64,000 bases of DNA from Blasia pusilla. Taxonomy: Eukaryota > Marchantiophyta > Marchantiopsida > Blasiales. The notes under the pieces were generated by a model, which was not told where the DNA came from, made no database searches, and worked only from the letters and a program-made list of their open reading frames with translations. The position numbers and the translations under genes were made by a program. Where the stretch lies: NCBI GenBank assembly GCA_050084515.1, contig CM114274.1:30690001-30754000 (forward strand), written 5' to 3'. Numbering within the stretch: the first letter of the stretch is position 1; every line of letters begins with the position of its first letter. Below are positions 9,720 to 24,036 of this stretch, one piece after another.

Positions 9720-11220
9720 TGTTGGAATATATACCATGCGTTTCTTGGCTGTGGGTACCGATGCCCCTCTGGAAAACCATTCTTGATTTTTGGACCATAT
9801 TAAGGGGGGTGGAAAGGTGTTCCCAAAGAGGAAGATGGCATTGAGTATGAATATTTTAACTCTTGTGGCATTTTCATGTTAACATGATTTTAATATTTCC
9901 TACAACTATTAGATGGTGGTGAAACTTGCCACAAGCCTTGTGATTAAATCCCCACAATTTCAACAAGAAGGAGGAGGGGAGAAAATGATGGATCAAGAAG
10001 GAATACGAGGACTTTGACCAGTCTTGTTCCAAGGCGTTGTATCATTTTCATGGTAACATGGTGATAACTTTTCTTTCTACCATTGGATGTTAATGAATAT
10101 TTGGCCTCGCCTTGCCAATAAGTTCTTCCCCATCTTCAATGGTGCAGATCTGACATGGAAGATTCCATGCTAATAACAAAAATCAAAAGCCTTAATTAGG
10201 GTTTACGGTTTTTAATTCCATGTGTGAGTGGTCATTTGCAGTTTTTTCTTTTTTCCTGTATTCCTAGGGTTGGGTTGCTCCCCACGGAAAATTATCATGA
10301 TTTTTGGACTCTTGGTTGAGGAGGAGGGGGGAAAATGATGGATCAAGAAGGAGGACAAGGACTTTGAGTAATCTCGTTCTAAGGCGTTGTATCGTTTTCA
10401 TGGTAACATGATGCTAACTTTTATTTCCACCATTGGATGTTGATAACACTTAGGCCAAGCCTTTTCAATAATTTCTTCCATATTTTCAATGGTGCAGATC
10501 TGCTATTGAAGATCCCATGCTAATACCAAAAATCAAAACCGTTATTTCGGGCTTACGGTTTTTAATTCCACGTGTGAGCGGTCATTTGTAATTTTTTCTT
10601 TTCCATTGTGTTCCTGGGGTGTGGGTGCCCCTCTAGGAAAAGTTTCATGATTTTTGGACTCATGGTTGATGGGGAGGGGAGAAAATGGTGAATCGAGAAG
10701 GAAGACGAGGACTTCAAGTAGTCTTGTTCCAAACCATCTTGTCACTTTTATGAGAACATGGTGATAAATTTTCTTTCCCCCATTGGATGGTGATGAATCT
10801 TTGCCATTCCACTTTCATTAAATCGTTCCACGTCTTCAACGATTCAGATAAGCCATTCAAGCCCCCATACTAATAGCAAAAATAAAAACCCTTATTTAGG
10901 GTGTACGGTTTTTAATTCCATGTGTGAGCGGTCATTTGTAATTTTTTCCTTACCTATGTAAAGAAGAAAGACGAGGACTTTGAGTAGTCTTGTTCCAAAC
11001 CGTTGTGTCATTTTCATGGTAACATGGTGATAAATTTTTCTTCGCACCATTGGATGGTGATGAATATTTGCCATAGCATTTTCATTAAATCGTTCCACAT
11101 CTTCAACGGTTTAGATCTGCCATTTAAGATCCCTTATTGGGGGACACCTCCTTTGGGGTTCTCAATTTTTAAATCTATGTGTGGGTGGTCATTTCAAGTT
11201 TTTTATTTTCCCTTTTGATC
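9720..11220. repeat. Diverged tandem repeat, about 350-bp unit, roughly 3.5-4 copies
   Basis: The anchor TTTTTAATTCCATGTGTGAG recurs at about 10211, 10560 and 10910, with a weaker copy at 11163. The anchor CCATTGGATG recurs at about 10080, 10430, 10780 and 11046. Spacing is about 350 bp for the first copies and about 255 bp for the last. No coding potential is credible. It lies just inside the CACTA 5' end. Confidence 0.75.
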
Positions 11221-11806
11221 CTCATGCTGGGTGTCCCTCTGGGTAAAGTCGCGGCACACATGAGGAAAGTGTTCGGATCTATTTCCCAATGGACGATGCG
11301 ACAAAACACTAGGGTGCGTATTTTGTACTCCTGATTGTAACCACCTCGATTTGGCCGATTTGACGTTGAGAGTGAAAACTATACAACTTTGGTTGCCCAT
11401 ATCTATTGTCAAAGGGCTCTTCTTGTAGTGAGATGGATCCTAGGTGGCATTGCTTGTAATATCCTAGGTTGATGTGGCATATTTAGTCCTAAGTGGCTTG
11501 CTGCGTCAAAGCGGGTGTGGGAGGGAATGGACACCCGCATGGCATACAAACGTTTGGTGTTTGGTGCCCAAGTAAGGTGTGTTGTGTTTGGCGGGAGAGA
11601 GTGTGCACTCAAGTGGGATGGTCGGAGTTTCTCCAGGAGTGGGAAGTTCAAAGATTAGGGGATTGGGGAGATCAGGAGGCTGAGAATAATTCGTTGTGAA
11701 CGTTGTGAAGACTTTTACGCCTAGACCGCAAGCTCCGAGTTCATTTTGAAGACTCTGCTCTCTGAAGATTGTTCCATCTTCTCAGCCGCGGTTATCTCTC
11801 TCTGTC
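11221..11806. other. Spacer between tandem repeat and long hairpin
   Basis: No recognisable gene or repeat. Short open frames on both strands are of random length. Ends in a (TC)-rich run at 11795-11820 that forms the base of the following hairpin. Confidence 0.4.
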
Positions 11807-12138
11807 TCTCTCTCTCTCTCTATATGCCTTTGCAATGTTCTCTCTCTCTTTGCGCAACATCTGGAAGAGCCTTGCAAAATGATGTTCAACTTCTTCTCAG
11901 ACTTCAAAGATCGCTCCTCTCTGCAATATTGTCTTGCTGTTGCCCCGAGCATGTCCGAATAGCTTGGTCCATAGACCCCGGGCAATTCGGACATGCTCGG
12001 GGCAATAGCAAGACAATATTGCAGAGAGGAGCGATCTTTGAAGTCTGAGAAGAAGTTGAACGTCGTTTTGCAAGGCTCTTCCAGATGTTGCGCAAAGAGA
12101 GAGAGAACATTGCAAAGGCATATAGAGAGAGAGAGAGA
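11807..12138. repeat. Long near-perfect hairpin (about 154-bp arms)
   Basis: Arms 11807-11960 and 11985-12138 pair without any indel around a 24-nt loop. I count only about three mismatches. The outer part of each arm is a short TC/GA run. The inner part ends in GCCCCGAGCATGTCCGAAT and its complement. A transcript from either strand would fold into a very stable stem like those processed by Dicer-like enzymes. Alternatively it is a simple inverted duplication formed during gene-fragment capture. I do not recognise the arm sequence as a known gene. Confidence 0.85.
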
Positions 12139-12150
12139 CAGGGGTCCGGT

Positions 12151-12194
12151 AGCACTACTTAATGAGTACAGTCTCTCTGAAACACCATATGATC
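12151..12194. repeat. 44-bp inverted copy of LINE 3' junction at 13209-13252
   Basis: This stretch is the reverse complement of 13209-13252 with about two mismatches. It includes the LINE end GCACTACTTAATGAGTA and adjoining GAAACACCATATGATC. The pair brackets the ARIADNE and TPR fragments, so the block between could be an inverted duplication or a composite capture. Confidence 0.7.
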
Positions 12195-12219
12195 TCCAAA
12201 GGCTGAAACTTCCTACGAT

Positions 12220-12517
12220 GTGCCGGTGTTGAAACTAGACCTACACTTTGTCGCACGAGCTCTTTATCTGCAAACCACTCATCGTTCACTTTGCTGACAC
12301 TCCACTTGAAGTATTGCAGGATAATACCAGCTTCAGTCCTTGACAGGGAAAGGAAATTTGTGATTGTGGTCACCGCTTCTTCTTGACGCTGGCGAATGTC
12401 CTTCTCATTGAAAATCGTGTAATTGGAGTGAGAAAGCCTAGAACTCACATAAACGTCATTAGTAACGGAATCATCGAAACTGTAGTCCGGCTCATCATCG
12501 TCATCATGACTGCCCAT
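12220..12517 (-). pseudogene. ARIADNE-type RBR E3 ubiquitin ligase, captured N-terminal exon
   Basis: From ATG at 12517 (minus) the translation has an acidic start, MGSHDDDDEPDYSFDD, then NYTIFNEKDIRQRQEEAV and WSVSKVNDEWFADKELVR. This is the conserved N-terminus of plant ARIADNE proteins (UBA-like region ahead of RING1). ARI proteins are E3 ubiquitin ligases of the RING-in-between-RING class. Only about 100 residues are present. Homology ends near SVGL, and no RING, IBR or Rcat cysteines follow, so it is a fragment. It lies inside the CACTA element and is read as a transduplicated first exon with some former 5' leader (12518-12600). Family assignment is confident; the exact paralogue is not. 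Confidence 0.82.
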
Positions 12518-12781
12518 GGTATTCTCACTCGCCTTGTCGTCCTCTTTATTTAGGGACTTCTCTATCGTAGAAGTCCCCGTCTGATGTTCCATACAAAGCA
12601 TCATGCATTTCATCTTTGGTGTCCATCGAGAGCGTCGAGAACATTTAGGGCGTACGCCAAGGTATCTCCAATTCCATGTGTAAAGAAAGCTTTTTGAATT
12701 CGAGTGGAGGACAGACCGACCTAAATCCTCTCCTCCACCTTCGCTTTCCTTGGATGCGTGAACCACTCTTCCTTCGAATGT

Positions 12782-12947
<166 letters not shown>

Positions 12948-13084
12948 GATGAGAGGACCTAAAGTTGCCGTAGCTTTGAAAAAAGAGGGTAATGCACATT
13001 ATAAGAGCGGGAACTATCTCAAAGCGGCGATTGTCTACACACAAGCTAGCTAAGCCAATCCTTCCACTACAACAATCTATAGCT
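12948..13084 (+). pseudogene. Tetratricopeptide repeat (TPR) gene fragment
   Basis: Immediately after the GA array the plus strand reads VALKKEGNAHYKSGNYLKAAIVYTQAS. The frame then has a TAA and continues as ANPSTTTIYS. This is one TPR helix pair (consensus EGN-x2-YK-x-G-x-Y-x2-A-x3-YT-x-A) plus the usual NPS-x-Y-SN linker. Such repeats are found in co-chaperones and related scaffold proteins. With under 45 residues the parent gene cannot be named. It sits between a microsatellite and LINE sequence within the CACTA element, so capture or rearrangement is likely. Confidence 0.65.
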
Positions 13085-13240
13085 TTGATCTGACTTCGTT
13101 TCATAGAGTCACGAAAGGTAGTTAGAAAAGTTTGGGTGTTGGTGACTCCAAATAGATCTGAAAATCATGGTGTGACCGTTTAGAGTGATACCTTAGCCAA
13201 TTATTGTCGATCATATGGTGTTTCAGAGAGACTATACTCA

Positions 13241-13747
13241 TTAAGTAGTGCCTGTCGTAGCCTTGCGACCATAGACCCCGCGCCCTGGTTGGACGGTGCT
13301 TGAGATTGGGATGGGTGTAGAGAGAGAAGCAAGTAAAGAAGGTACCATATGAGAGGAGGGAGACACTCTCATATAGTGTGAGTGCTGACCAAACAACGTG
13401 TTTGTGCGGAGCTTCCAAGTGTCAACCAAGAAACTCTTCACCACACAATCTACTTTACCTGATTGGGATCCCCAATAGACATTACTTACTAGTGCAGCAG
13501 CTTTGGGCAATGAATCAAGGCTACTGAATGTGTTGAATAATTCCGGTGCTACCCGCTTAGCAATATCAAGCATATGCTCTTGCTCTGTGTGTTGTGAATT
13601 TTTGAGACCAGAGACCAAGTAATGACTAGAGGTTTCGTCCCCATCGTCACACAAGGCGCAAGAGTTTAGTTGTGTTCCCATCGTGCTTTTCTTATGGTTC
13701 AAGGGGATTGCCCCTGTCCTGAACTTGAACTTGAGCCGAGTTCCCAA
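13241..13747 (-). pseudogene. LINE-A C-terminal zinc-binding region (zf-RVT-like)
   Basis: This is a 168-residue stretch with CALCDDGDETSSHYL, similar in layout to the Cys-Cys-His zf-RVT domain that follows RT in plant LINEs. It is out of frame with the RT block (13917-15137), separated by about 170 bp with a frame change. It ends with the conserved VQPGRGVYGRKATTGTT used to recognise the other two fragments. RNA or DNA binding during target-primed reverse transcription is the usual proposed role. Confidence 0.72.
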
Positions 13748-13916
13748 GCAAGGGTTCCCCCATAAATAGTTCTTGATTACGCCCTCTTGGGATATACCGT
13801 CAAAAAGAGAGGTCGGACATCTTCATGGCTTCCTCCATCTTTGTTTTCTTTGTGAGCGTTTGCCCACTGCTTTGGTTATGGTATCCACGAATGCTTTCTC
13901 ATCTTGCTCCCACAGT

Positions 13917-15295
<1,379 letters not shown>

Positions 15296-15299
15296 TTAA

Positions 15300-16205
15300 T
15301 AGATTTATTGTCCACGGGACCCCACAGGCCATGGGACTTAGTTTTGACACTTAACAACAAATTTGGGAGAGAGCAAGCACCCGAGGGCCTAATGGGTCCT
15401 CGAGCCACGTGAGTGTCCCTGGTCTTCACACAACTATGCAAGAATTTAGCAATTTGAGTCCGATTCTGCCTAGTCATGAACGGGAGGACTGGGAGCTCGG
15501 TGAACAAAGAGATCCGGGAAGTCAAGCCTAATGTGATCGTGAAAGGTGCGGTCGAAGAGGTAGTGATGTTCATCATCAACAAGCCCCGAGTTGCAAAATC
15601 CGTCCTCTCTTTTTCTTCGTGAGAATTTTCCTTTCTCAATCTCCAGTCGTAGAGAGCCACATCTGAATCTCGCTAATGTATGCGTAACTTAGTGGGAATG
15701 GGGCGAGAGATGTAGGAGGCTTCTTTGCATGGATCTCTGATTGTTCATGAGGGTGTGGTAGCGCCTCATTCTTTCACCATTTTTGTGAGAGGAATTCCCC
15801 GCTTTCCCAGGCGCTGGTGTCGGCCCGATTGATGGCAATGTAATTGTTGTGTAATTGTTCAGCAAGGTCTGGTGGGTGGCCGAGGCAGTCACCGATGGAT
15901 ATTCCCCATTTCATGAGCCACTCCATGCGAGTCATAGTACCAATTTTTAGCCCCAAGGGTGGCACTACTTTTGAAACCACGTAGGCCCTGGCGGATAGGC
16001 GATTGGGATCGTCCCTCGCAGAGATATCCTCAAGGTATTGGAGAAATGTGATCAGATTCTTAACAAAGATGGATCTCCATTGGTACCTCCCCAAACTCAG
16101 CCAATAGAATGTCGTGGGGAGTGGTTTTCCTAATGCCCAGACTCGACGCATGAAGAGTTTAGGGGGCCTCAAGGCCCAGGACCAAGCCTTGAGGCTGGGC
16201 CCCAC
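15300..16205 (-). pseudogene. LINE-B C-terminal region after RT
   Basis: Two open blocks (16205-15774 and 15660-15300, minus) contain RRVWALGKPLPTTFYWLSLGRYQWRSI and related text, resembling the post-RT region of plant LINEs. They are joined only through a frame change. The second block runs into the (TC)n array. No zinc-binding motif is clear. Assigned mainly by position directly downstream of the RT. Confidence 0.5.
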
Positions 16206-16348
16206 ACTTCAGATGCATAGAGTGTGGTTGGGATCACGAGCTTTGAAGAGATGGAGTTTTACATGGAATATGCTAGAGTTCCATTCTTCTGCAATTGGAT
16301 TGTAGCAGTGTAGACCCTCAAGCCTGCATTGATCTTGTTCGACTCCCA

Positions 16349-17090
16349 TTAGCTCTCCTTTGGTTGTTGGGTTTGAGTTGCACCCCAGGTATATGAACTC
16401 ATCCACAATCTCAATGATCTCCCTTCTAATTCCCTGGTGAAGGTGAAAGTGTGTGACCATTTGCCAGTAGGGAGCTTTGATTCAAAGATGATTATCTTCG
16501 TTTTCAGCAAGTTGACTTCCATGCCCGATTTGTTGCAAAAGCTTGAAAGTGCATTCAGGTAAAGTTGGAGCCCATGTCTTTTTCTAGACATCAGAACTAT
16601 ATCATCTGCATACAGGACCAGGGGATGAGGCGGTGTGCTAGCTCTGGTGGATCTCCATTCACTCGAAAGCACCTCTTCAAGTTCGTCAATGTAGAGCCCA
16701 AACAATGTAGGTGAGAGGGGCATCCTTGTTTGACTCGGTGTTGGAAGATAAAGTTTCAGATCTGCCCCTCTTAGTGGCAATCTGTGCAAACACTGAGCAT
16801 ATAAGACCTTGATCTGTAAGTTGTTGTGGTGGGACACCCAACTCTTCAAGTCGTTTCAAAGGAACGCCTTGGGGATGTGTCAAAGGCCTTCTTGAAGTCT
16901 ACAAAAAAGCTAAACAATTTACCGGGCTTGTGACCAATTCTCAACTTGGAAGTTTCTTCAATCAAGACCCGGAGTGTGAGAAGGTGGTCCAGGGTGCTAT
17001 GTGAGTGTCGAAACCTGTTTGTCCTCGGCTCGCACCTTCTTTTCTTTTAGATCGCTGATTTTCCTTTCAGAGTAGCCCATACAACTTGGC
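16349..17090 (-). pseudogene. LINE-B reverse transcriptase, broken
   Basis: Clear RT signatures include PLSPTLFGLYIDELE and the catalytic box LYADDIVLMS, followed by LQLYLNALSSFCNKSGMEVNLLKTKIIIF. Upstream segments (FFVDFKKAFDT-like, near 16900) are in different frames. Both Asp residues of the YADD box are intact, but the gene is not translatable as a whole. The sequence differs clearly from LINE-A, so two LINE families are represented. Confidence 0.86.
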
Positions 17091-17130
17091 CATGAGGGAG
17101 CTCACCATGATCGATTCTAGTTGGATGGTA

Positions 17131-18785
17131 TCATTGGGTCTCGACCTTGAAGAGTGGGTAGATCGTATTCATTTGCCATTCTCGGTGGGAAGCCCTGTTG
17201 AGCTCAAGATTGAACATTCTCGGTGAGGGTTGGGCCAATTGCCTCACTTGCGAATTTGAACATTTGAGCCTGGCACCCCAAGCCATCCCTCGGTTTGTTA
17301 TGTAGCCTTTTGATTCTGATGTGACATCGTCAATGGTGAAGAGGTCCGGTAGATCCGAAGCCCATTCGACCAGGGGTCGGTGGGAGGGCAGCGAGTGTTG
17401 GAGTGGTAAAGTTGGGTACCATATGTGGTCCAGATCTGTAGATCTGGAATGGAATGATGTTCTGTCTATTCTGAGTATTCTCCAAAATTTGGCTGATTGG
17501 TATTTCATCTGCATTGTGTGAACTCTGTGATCTTGATGGCAATGTATTTGTGTTTCTTCCCACGCACCAATCGTTTGTAAGTTTTCTGCAACAATCTAGT
17601 GTGTGGAGACTGTGGATCCTCCCTTAGCCGGTGATTCGGCTCCTGCAAGAGGCCTCTTTGCGATCCTTGTCAAACCAGGGTTGGGAGAAGAACGTAGAAG
17701 TGGATCTAATGTGTTTGCCTCCTCGAGAGTTGGAAAGGTAGGACTTTTCTGCAACATTGATGTAGGATGTTCTTTGAACTCGATCGTGTTCCTTTGTGGG
17801 TGAGCACTCTGTAAGAGCCTTGTTGACGAGTGTGATGAGTTCATCTTTCTTTTCTGAAGGAAAGTGTATCGACATTTGGTCGGCGGGGTTAATTTTTCTG
17901 CGGCCTCTGGGATGGTTTTGGAGACCATGATGTCAAAGTAGAGTGGTTCATGATCGATTCTAGAACAGGTGTGACCCGCACATTGGCAACCAGATGTGGT
18001 ATTTGATGTACTTCCCCAATCAGGTAGTCAACCACTGATTTGAGGGTTTCTCTGTTGGAGTCGAGTGTCCAATGGAAGTGCGACCTCGATTGTGGCTACA
18101 TAGCCATGCCATTGGCGAAAGTACCAAACAATGTGTTGAGCAAAGTTGAGAAGTTTCTCTCCATTGGCTATTTTTTCCTTGTCCATCGAGTTGTTGCATG
18201 TGTGGGAAGAATACTTCTCGAGAGACCCATGAGCCGACTGAGTATCAATCCCTTCCACGTTGGTGTTGTTTGACATGTAGATTGGAGCTTGAGTGTTGGC
18301 CGTTCTTCCGTTGAAATCTCCTACTAGGAGGATATTTCCCTTGTGCATGTGGTGCTCAAGGGAAAAATAGAGAGAGCCTCATACCGGAATTGTCTTTTGA
18401 GCACAGTGGGACTGAAGTAGCAAACAGCAATGAGGAGATCTTTCGGTAACCCCACTTCTTTGTTGACCTTGATCTAGAGGAAGTGTTTCTCCTCATCAAT
18501 GTTGGCTATGGAGACAAAAGGTTGTAATCATGGTGCTACCAAGTATGTCAGGCCCCCGTGTCCTTTGCTTTTGCTGTTGGTGAGTGGGTTGTGGGTAGCA
18601 AAAACCTGGAAGTCCTTTGTGTTGGGAATGCGGTTGGAATCATGTTCATGTGTTTCAGCAAAAAAGATAAGGTCCAGTTTTGTGCCTAGATATATAATGC
18701 CATTGCCTCTGGACCAGAATGGTCCTCCACAATTGTGAAAAACTGCCTGAATGGATAGGTTGGTAATATCCTTCCCATCCTCCAT
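17131..18785 (-). pseudogene. LINE-B APE-type endonuclease and linker, broken
   Basis: The minus-strand block at 18785-18528 reads LDLIFFAETHEHDSN and SKGHGGLTYLV, matching the catalytic Glu region (xxSETH) of LINE exonuclease-endonuclease-phosphatase domains. The block at 18348-18028 contains ILLVGDFNGRTA, the GDFN motif. Further degenerate coding sequence leads to the RT. The enzyme would nick target DNA to prime reverse transcription. Multiple frame changes and stops make it a relic. Confidence 0.78.
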
Positions 18786-18883
18786 TCCCTATAGGGAGGT
18801 CTTGTCATGTAGGTTTGTCACCTCCAAGTCCTGGTTTCGAGTTGTAGAATTACTAATTCCCTGGTTGGAATCTGAGTTTTCGC

Positions 18884-19826
18884 TCATTGCCCCTCCTGTT
18901 TGTCGTGTTGGTGCGGCATTTTTGTTTCTCCTAGGTATTGGTGTCGTGGCCTTTCCTTCCCTGAGTTCACTCCAAAAACCGTTGTTGTGGGCAGCAGAAC
19001 CTTCTCCCTTTCAATAAGGAGTCTTGCTCTTTGCTTGGTGGTCGATCTGGGAAGATATGGATATGAGATCCTTTCGGACTCGCTTTCTTGTGGAGAATGG
19101 CCAACCTTGTTTCCATCGCTGGTCCCGTTGTGAGGGATCAAATTGTACCAACATTGGTGTTGGTCGGTCCCCTGTTCCTTTCCCAAGTCGATCCCCTGTG
19201 AAAGGTGTTGGTGTGACCCGAGAGTTGTGAAGACCTTCTCTTGCAAAACTGAATTACGTCTTCTTCCTTGAAAAGTGCAGTCCCATGATAACTAAATTGA
19301 GTTCTCTGGTTTTCCTATCTTGGATTTCTAGGACCCTATCTGCTTCCTCTTTTGCTACCTCTTTGGCTACCTGTGTTGCAACCTCCGTGATTTGTGTTGT
19401 GGTTGTGTGCTTGCCCACTACTTGATCCTCCCGGTTCTAATAGGATTTGTGGTGTTCCCGATTACACGGTACTCTTGCATTGCTTTCCCAAGTGAGTGTT
19501 ATCCTCTTTGAAGCAGCTAAGTCCTTCTTCAATTGCATGTTTTGAGCCCTCAAAGCGACCAGCTCTAATTCGAGTTGTCTCTGAGCCGTCCATTCGAGGA
19601 GGTTCGATTCCTTGCTTTGGACATCCATCCGCCTGCTCTTCTTTTCTTTGCATGCATCATTGTATTCCATGCCAACATCTGGTTGGCCTGAAAGCTTTCC
19701 CATTTTCCTTCTAGTTTGAGAACCGCCTGGTGATGGATGCCACTTCCAGATATGGTATAACCTCTGTTGAATGTGTGACTTCCGGAGTCGTTCCTTGTCA
19801 CACCGCCTCATTTTTTTTTCCGACAT
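18884..19826 (-). pseudogene. LINE-B ORF1-like coiled-coil relic
   Basis: The block at 19826-19437 encodes a basic N-terminus followed by LLEWTAQRQLELELVALRAQNMQLKKDLAASKRI, a clear heptad-rich coiled coil of about 35 residues. Such a basic coiled coil is typical of LINE ORF1 or of unrelated captured proteins. A second broken block lies at 19246-18884. Position directly upstream of the endonuclease supports the ORF1 reading, but there is no RRM or CCHC motif. Confidence 0.4.
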
Positions 19827-19850
19827 AGTGGCGTGGGTTTGGTGCGATCA

Positions 19851-20902
<1,052 letters not shown>

Positions 20903-20959
20903 AAAAGCGACCTGCAAGTGCCAAGCATTATAGCCAGAATCTGTAAAGGAGACCATTAT

Positions 20960-22994
20960 AAATTTTGAAGGATTGGGCTGCTGATATTCAGTTCTGCTGT
21001 ACATCATTGGGTCTTTTGATGAGACTTGTGCTACAATGTGCACTTTTATTCCACGATATGATGTAGATCCCTAGTGTTGGTAAGACTGAACTGAAGGCTG
21101 CATATGGAAGCGTTGGGGATGTGTTTTCTTCTACTTTGAGGTTTAGAGTGGCTATGTGCAAGCTGCTTTGCGAAACCTTGGAAGTGCAAAATGTTGCTTC
21201 CAGCTCCCGCAAATTCTCCTTGATACTTAAAGTTGGAGCTAGGTGCCGGTTGTTACCAACCAGAATTGCATTCTTCAAGTGTTCCTCGAGTTGTACTAAC
21301 AGAGAATTCTTAGAGTCATGGTTTTCTTGAAGCAGTTGTGTTTGGCTATTCAGCCCGGCAATGTCCTCCCTTAATTGATCAATTTCAACATTTTTTTCTC
21401 CACACTTCCTTTCAAACGGTCAAGCTTTGCAACAAGTCCTTCTGATTGCTGATAGAGCTTGCAAAATTTATTGACAATAATTGTGAGCTTGTTGACATCG
21501 TTGCTGCATGAAAGTTATGGTGCCTTTAAAGAAGATTGCTTCTGCTCAATGACTTCATTAAGATTTGCAACGTGCTCAGACAACTCTGTTGCTTGTAATT
21601 GTAACCTAGCCATAGATTCCAATTGGGCTTCCAATTATGATATTCTCACCCAACTTGACTGTAGATAAGCTTCAATCTCTTCAGAACGTCCTGCCCAAGC
21701 AAAAACAATATTTTCAGCTTTCCCAACTTCTTCTTGCTTTAGGTGCAAGAGCGCTTCTAGATTCAGGATTTTCTCAGATAGAATCTGAACTTGTTGATGA
21801 GCCCCTTCAAGACCAGTCAGTTAAGATTCCAATTCCACTATCTGTAACTGACACCACTGCAACTCATTCTCAGTCTTCTCCAACTTTAATGGCAAGATTA
21901 AGTGCGATTCCTGCTCAGCCCCTATCCTACTTTGGGCATTCCTCAACTCCGCACTAAGTTGCATGGAAGTGGCCATCACGACTTCGGCATCTTGACCACC
22001 TAGGATTGCCTTATTCTGAGCATCAACCACCTCTAAAACCAACCACTCAACTTTCGCCAATAGGTCCCTTGATTGCCAATCAACTGGGATGTTGCTGATA
22101 ATAAGCACTGTCTCTAGCTCCTACAAGGTGTCACTTTTATCTTGCAGCTTTTGGTCAAGGACTAAGGTAAGTTTCTTCAAAGAAGAGAGCTCAAGTTCCA
22201 AAGCCTAAACCTGTTCTGCGCATGAGAGCAATTCATCCTTGGTAATTTCAAGAGTAGAGTCCTTGGTTTCTATTTCGTCTTTGTACTGTGCAACTAGCTA
22301 CTCCTGCTCGGCAAATGATTGTTTGATCGCATCTCGTTGCTCGACAACTCCTTTTTCTTTCTTCACAGCAAAGCTCAATTTTTCACGAGTACTGGATGAC
22401 TTTTGCTCTTAGATTTCAAATTATTCTTGCAAGCCGTCTCTCTACCCTGTAACTTTTGCAATCTCGTCTCTGAGCTTGTGTAATTGTTGAAAAAGGCCTT
22501 GCACAACATCTTCTTGCTCAGCCATGTTTGGATCAGCCTCTTCCATTAAATTCCCCATTTTACTCAATTCTAGATCCTTGGATTCAAGAATCTGTTGCAA
22601 CTCATGCAAACTTTCTTGGTTAGTTGATCCCCTTTCCTTAGACCAAATTTCTGCCCAGTAGTGACTTCCACTTGCATGGCCTGCTCTTATTTGGCTACAT
22701 TATTGCGTAGTGATGCAATCTCAGCATGTAATTTGTTCTTTCCTGTTGTAGATTCATCTGCTTGTGAAACCAAGTGTTGTAATTTTTACTGAGCTGCTCA
22801 AAACTTGTCATCAATGTTTCCTTGTCCTCCTTCTGACTAGCTAGCTTCAACTCCAACCCAGCGATGTTAGAGATGAGTTGTGCTCTCTCATTAGCAAACT
22901 TCTGAAGTTCTTGTTCATATTGTGCTCTGAAGGTCTCAAATCCTAAACCCAATTCCTCTTTCTCTTGAACCATAGTGGGAGGAGGTTTTGGCAT
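20960..22994 (-). pseudogene. Relic of a long coiled-coil protein gene
   Basis: Beginning with MPKPPPTMVQEKEELGLGFE at 22994, the minus strand encodes heptad-rich sequence such as FANERAQLISNIAGLELKLASQKED. Further blocks at 22108-21821 (LLAKVEWLVLEVVDAQNKAI) and near 21450-21200 (AKLDRLKGSV, IDQLREDIAGLNSQTQLLQENHDSKNSLL) continue this. Frames change repeatedly and stops are present, yet coiled-coil character persists over 2 kb. The style resembles plant Golgi/TGN tethers and TNO1-like proteins, but I cannot name the family. It lies within the CACTA element. No intron pattern is clear, so it may be a captured long exon or a processed copy. Confidence 0.5.
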
Positions 22995-23017
22995 GAGAGA
23001 GAGAGAGAGAGATTGTA

Positions 23018-23500
<483 letters not shown>

Positions 23501-23566
23501 AAAAATGAGTAGTTTAGTCTTACCTATAACTCTGTCCACACAAGAGTTCATAATTCACAATGATGT

Positions 23567-24036
23567 TATCACGTCTTTTAGAATAGATCGGTGAGATCTA
23601 GTAGAGCGCCTTCATGAGTAGTGGGGACATGCTCAATAGGTCGAGTAGGTTTTCCCCTTCGTTTCGGCTCATTTGGAGCCATATTGAGGAACTTACTATT
23701 TTAGGTAAGTACCATTTTTAGTATATGATCGATTTTCTATTTTTTGGTAAGTGGCCCTTGACCTCCTACATCAGGTCAAGAGCCAAGGAGGTGACTTGGG
23801 AGCATAGGTTACCATGGAGAGAGCTTGGCAGAGGGGAGGGGTATGCTTCAAGGAGAGAGAGCTTGAGAGCTCATTCTCTCTTTGTTAAACCTTTTGGCAT
23901 GAGGCGGCGGAGCTATGGTCTTGCTTGCCTTATGTGTGTAACCCAAGCCTCTCATTAGGAGAGTGGGTTTGGTTTGACATTGAGAGACACATGTGAGAAC
24001 TATAGTGTTGTGAGAGAGATTTAATCTTATTTTACA
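23567..24036 (+). repeat. Truncated 5' LTR of the Gypsy element
   Basis: Homologous to about 38980-39505. It lacks the first about 125 bp of the LTR and has an internal deletion of about 45 bp near 23645 relative to the 3' copy. It ends CTTATTTTACA, which may be the true LTR end. Confidence 0.75.

Noticed and set aside
9720-11220. CRISPR-like array from regular spacing
   Set aside because: Units are about 350 bp and similar along their whole length, with no short repeat and unique spacer pattern, and the genome is eukaryotic.
11493-11699. Small Trp/Cys-rich secreted peptide gene
   Set aside because: No signal peptide, no upstream support, random-length frame with an antisense frame of similar size.
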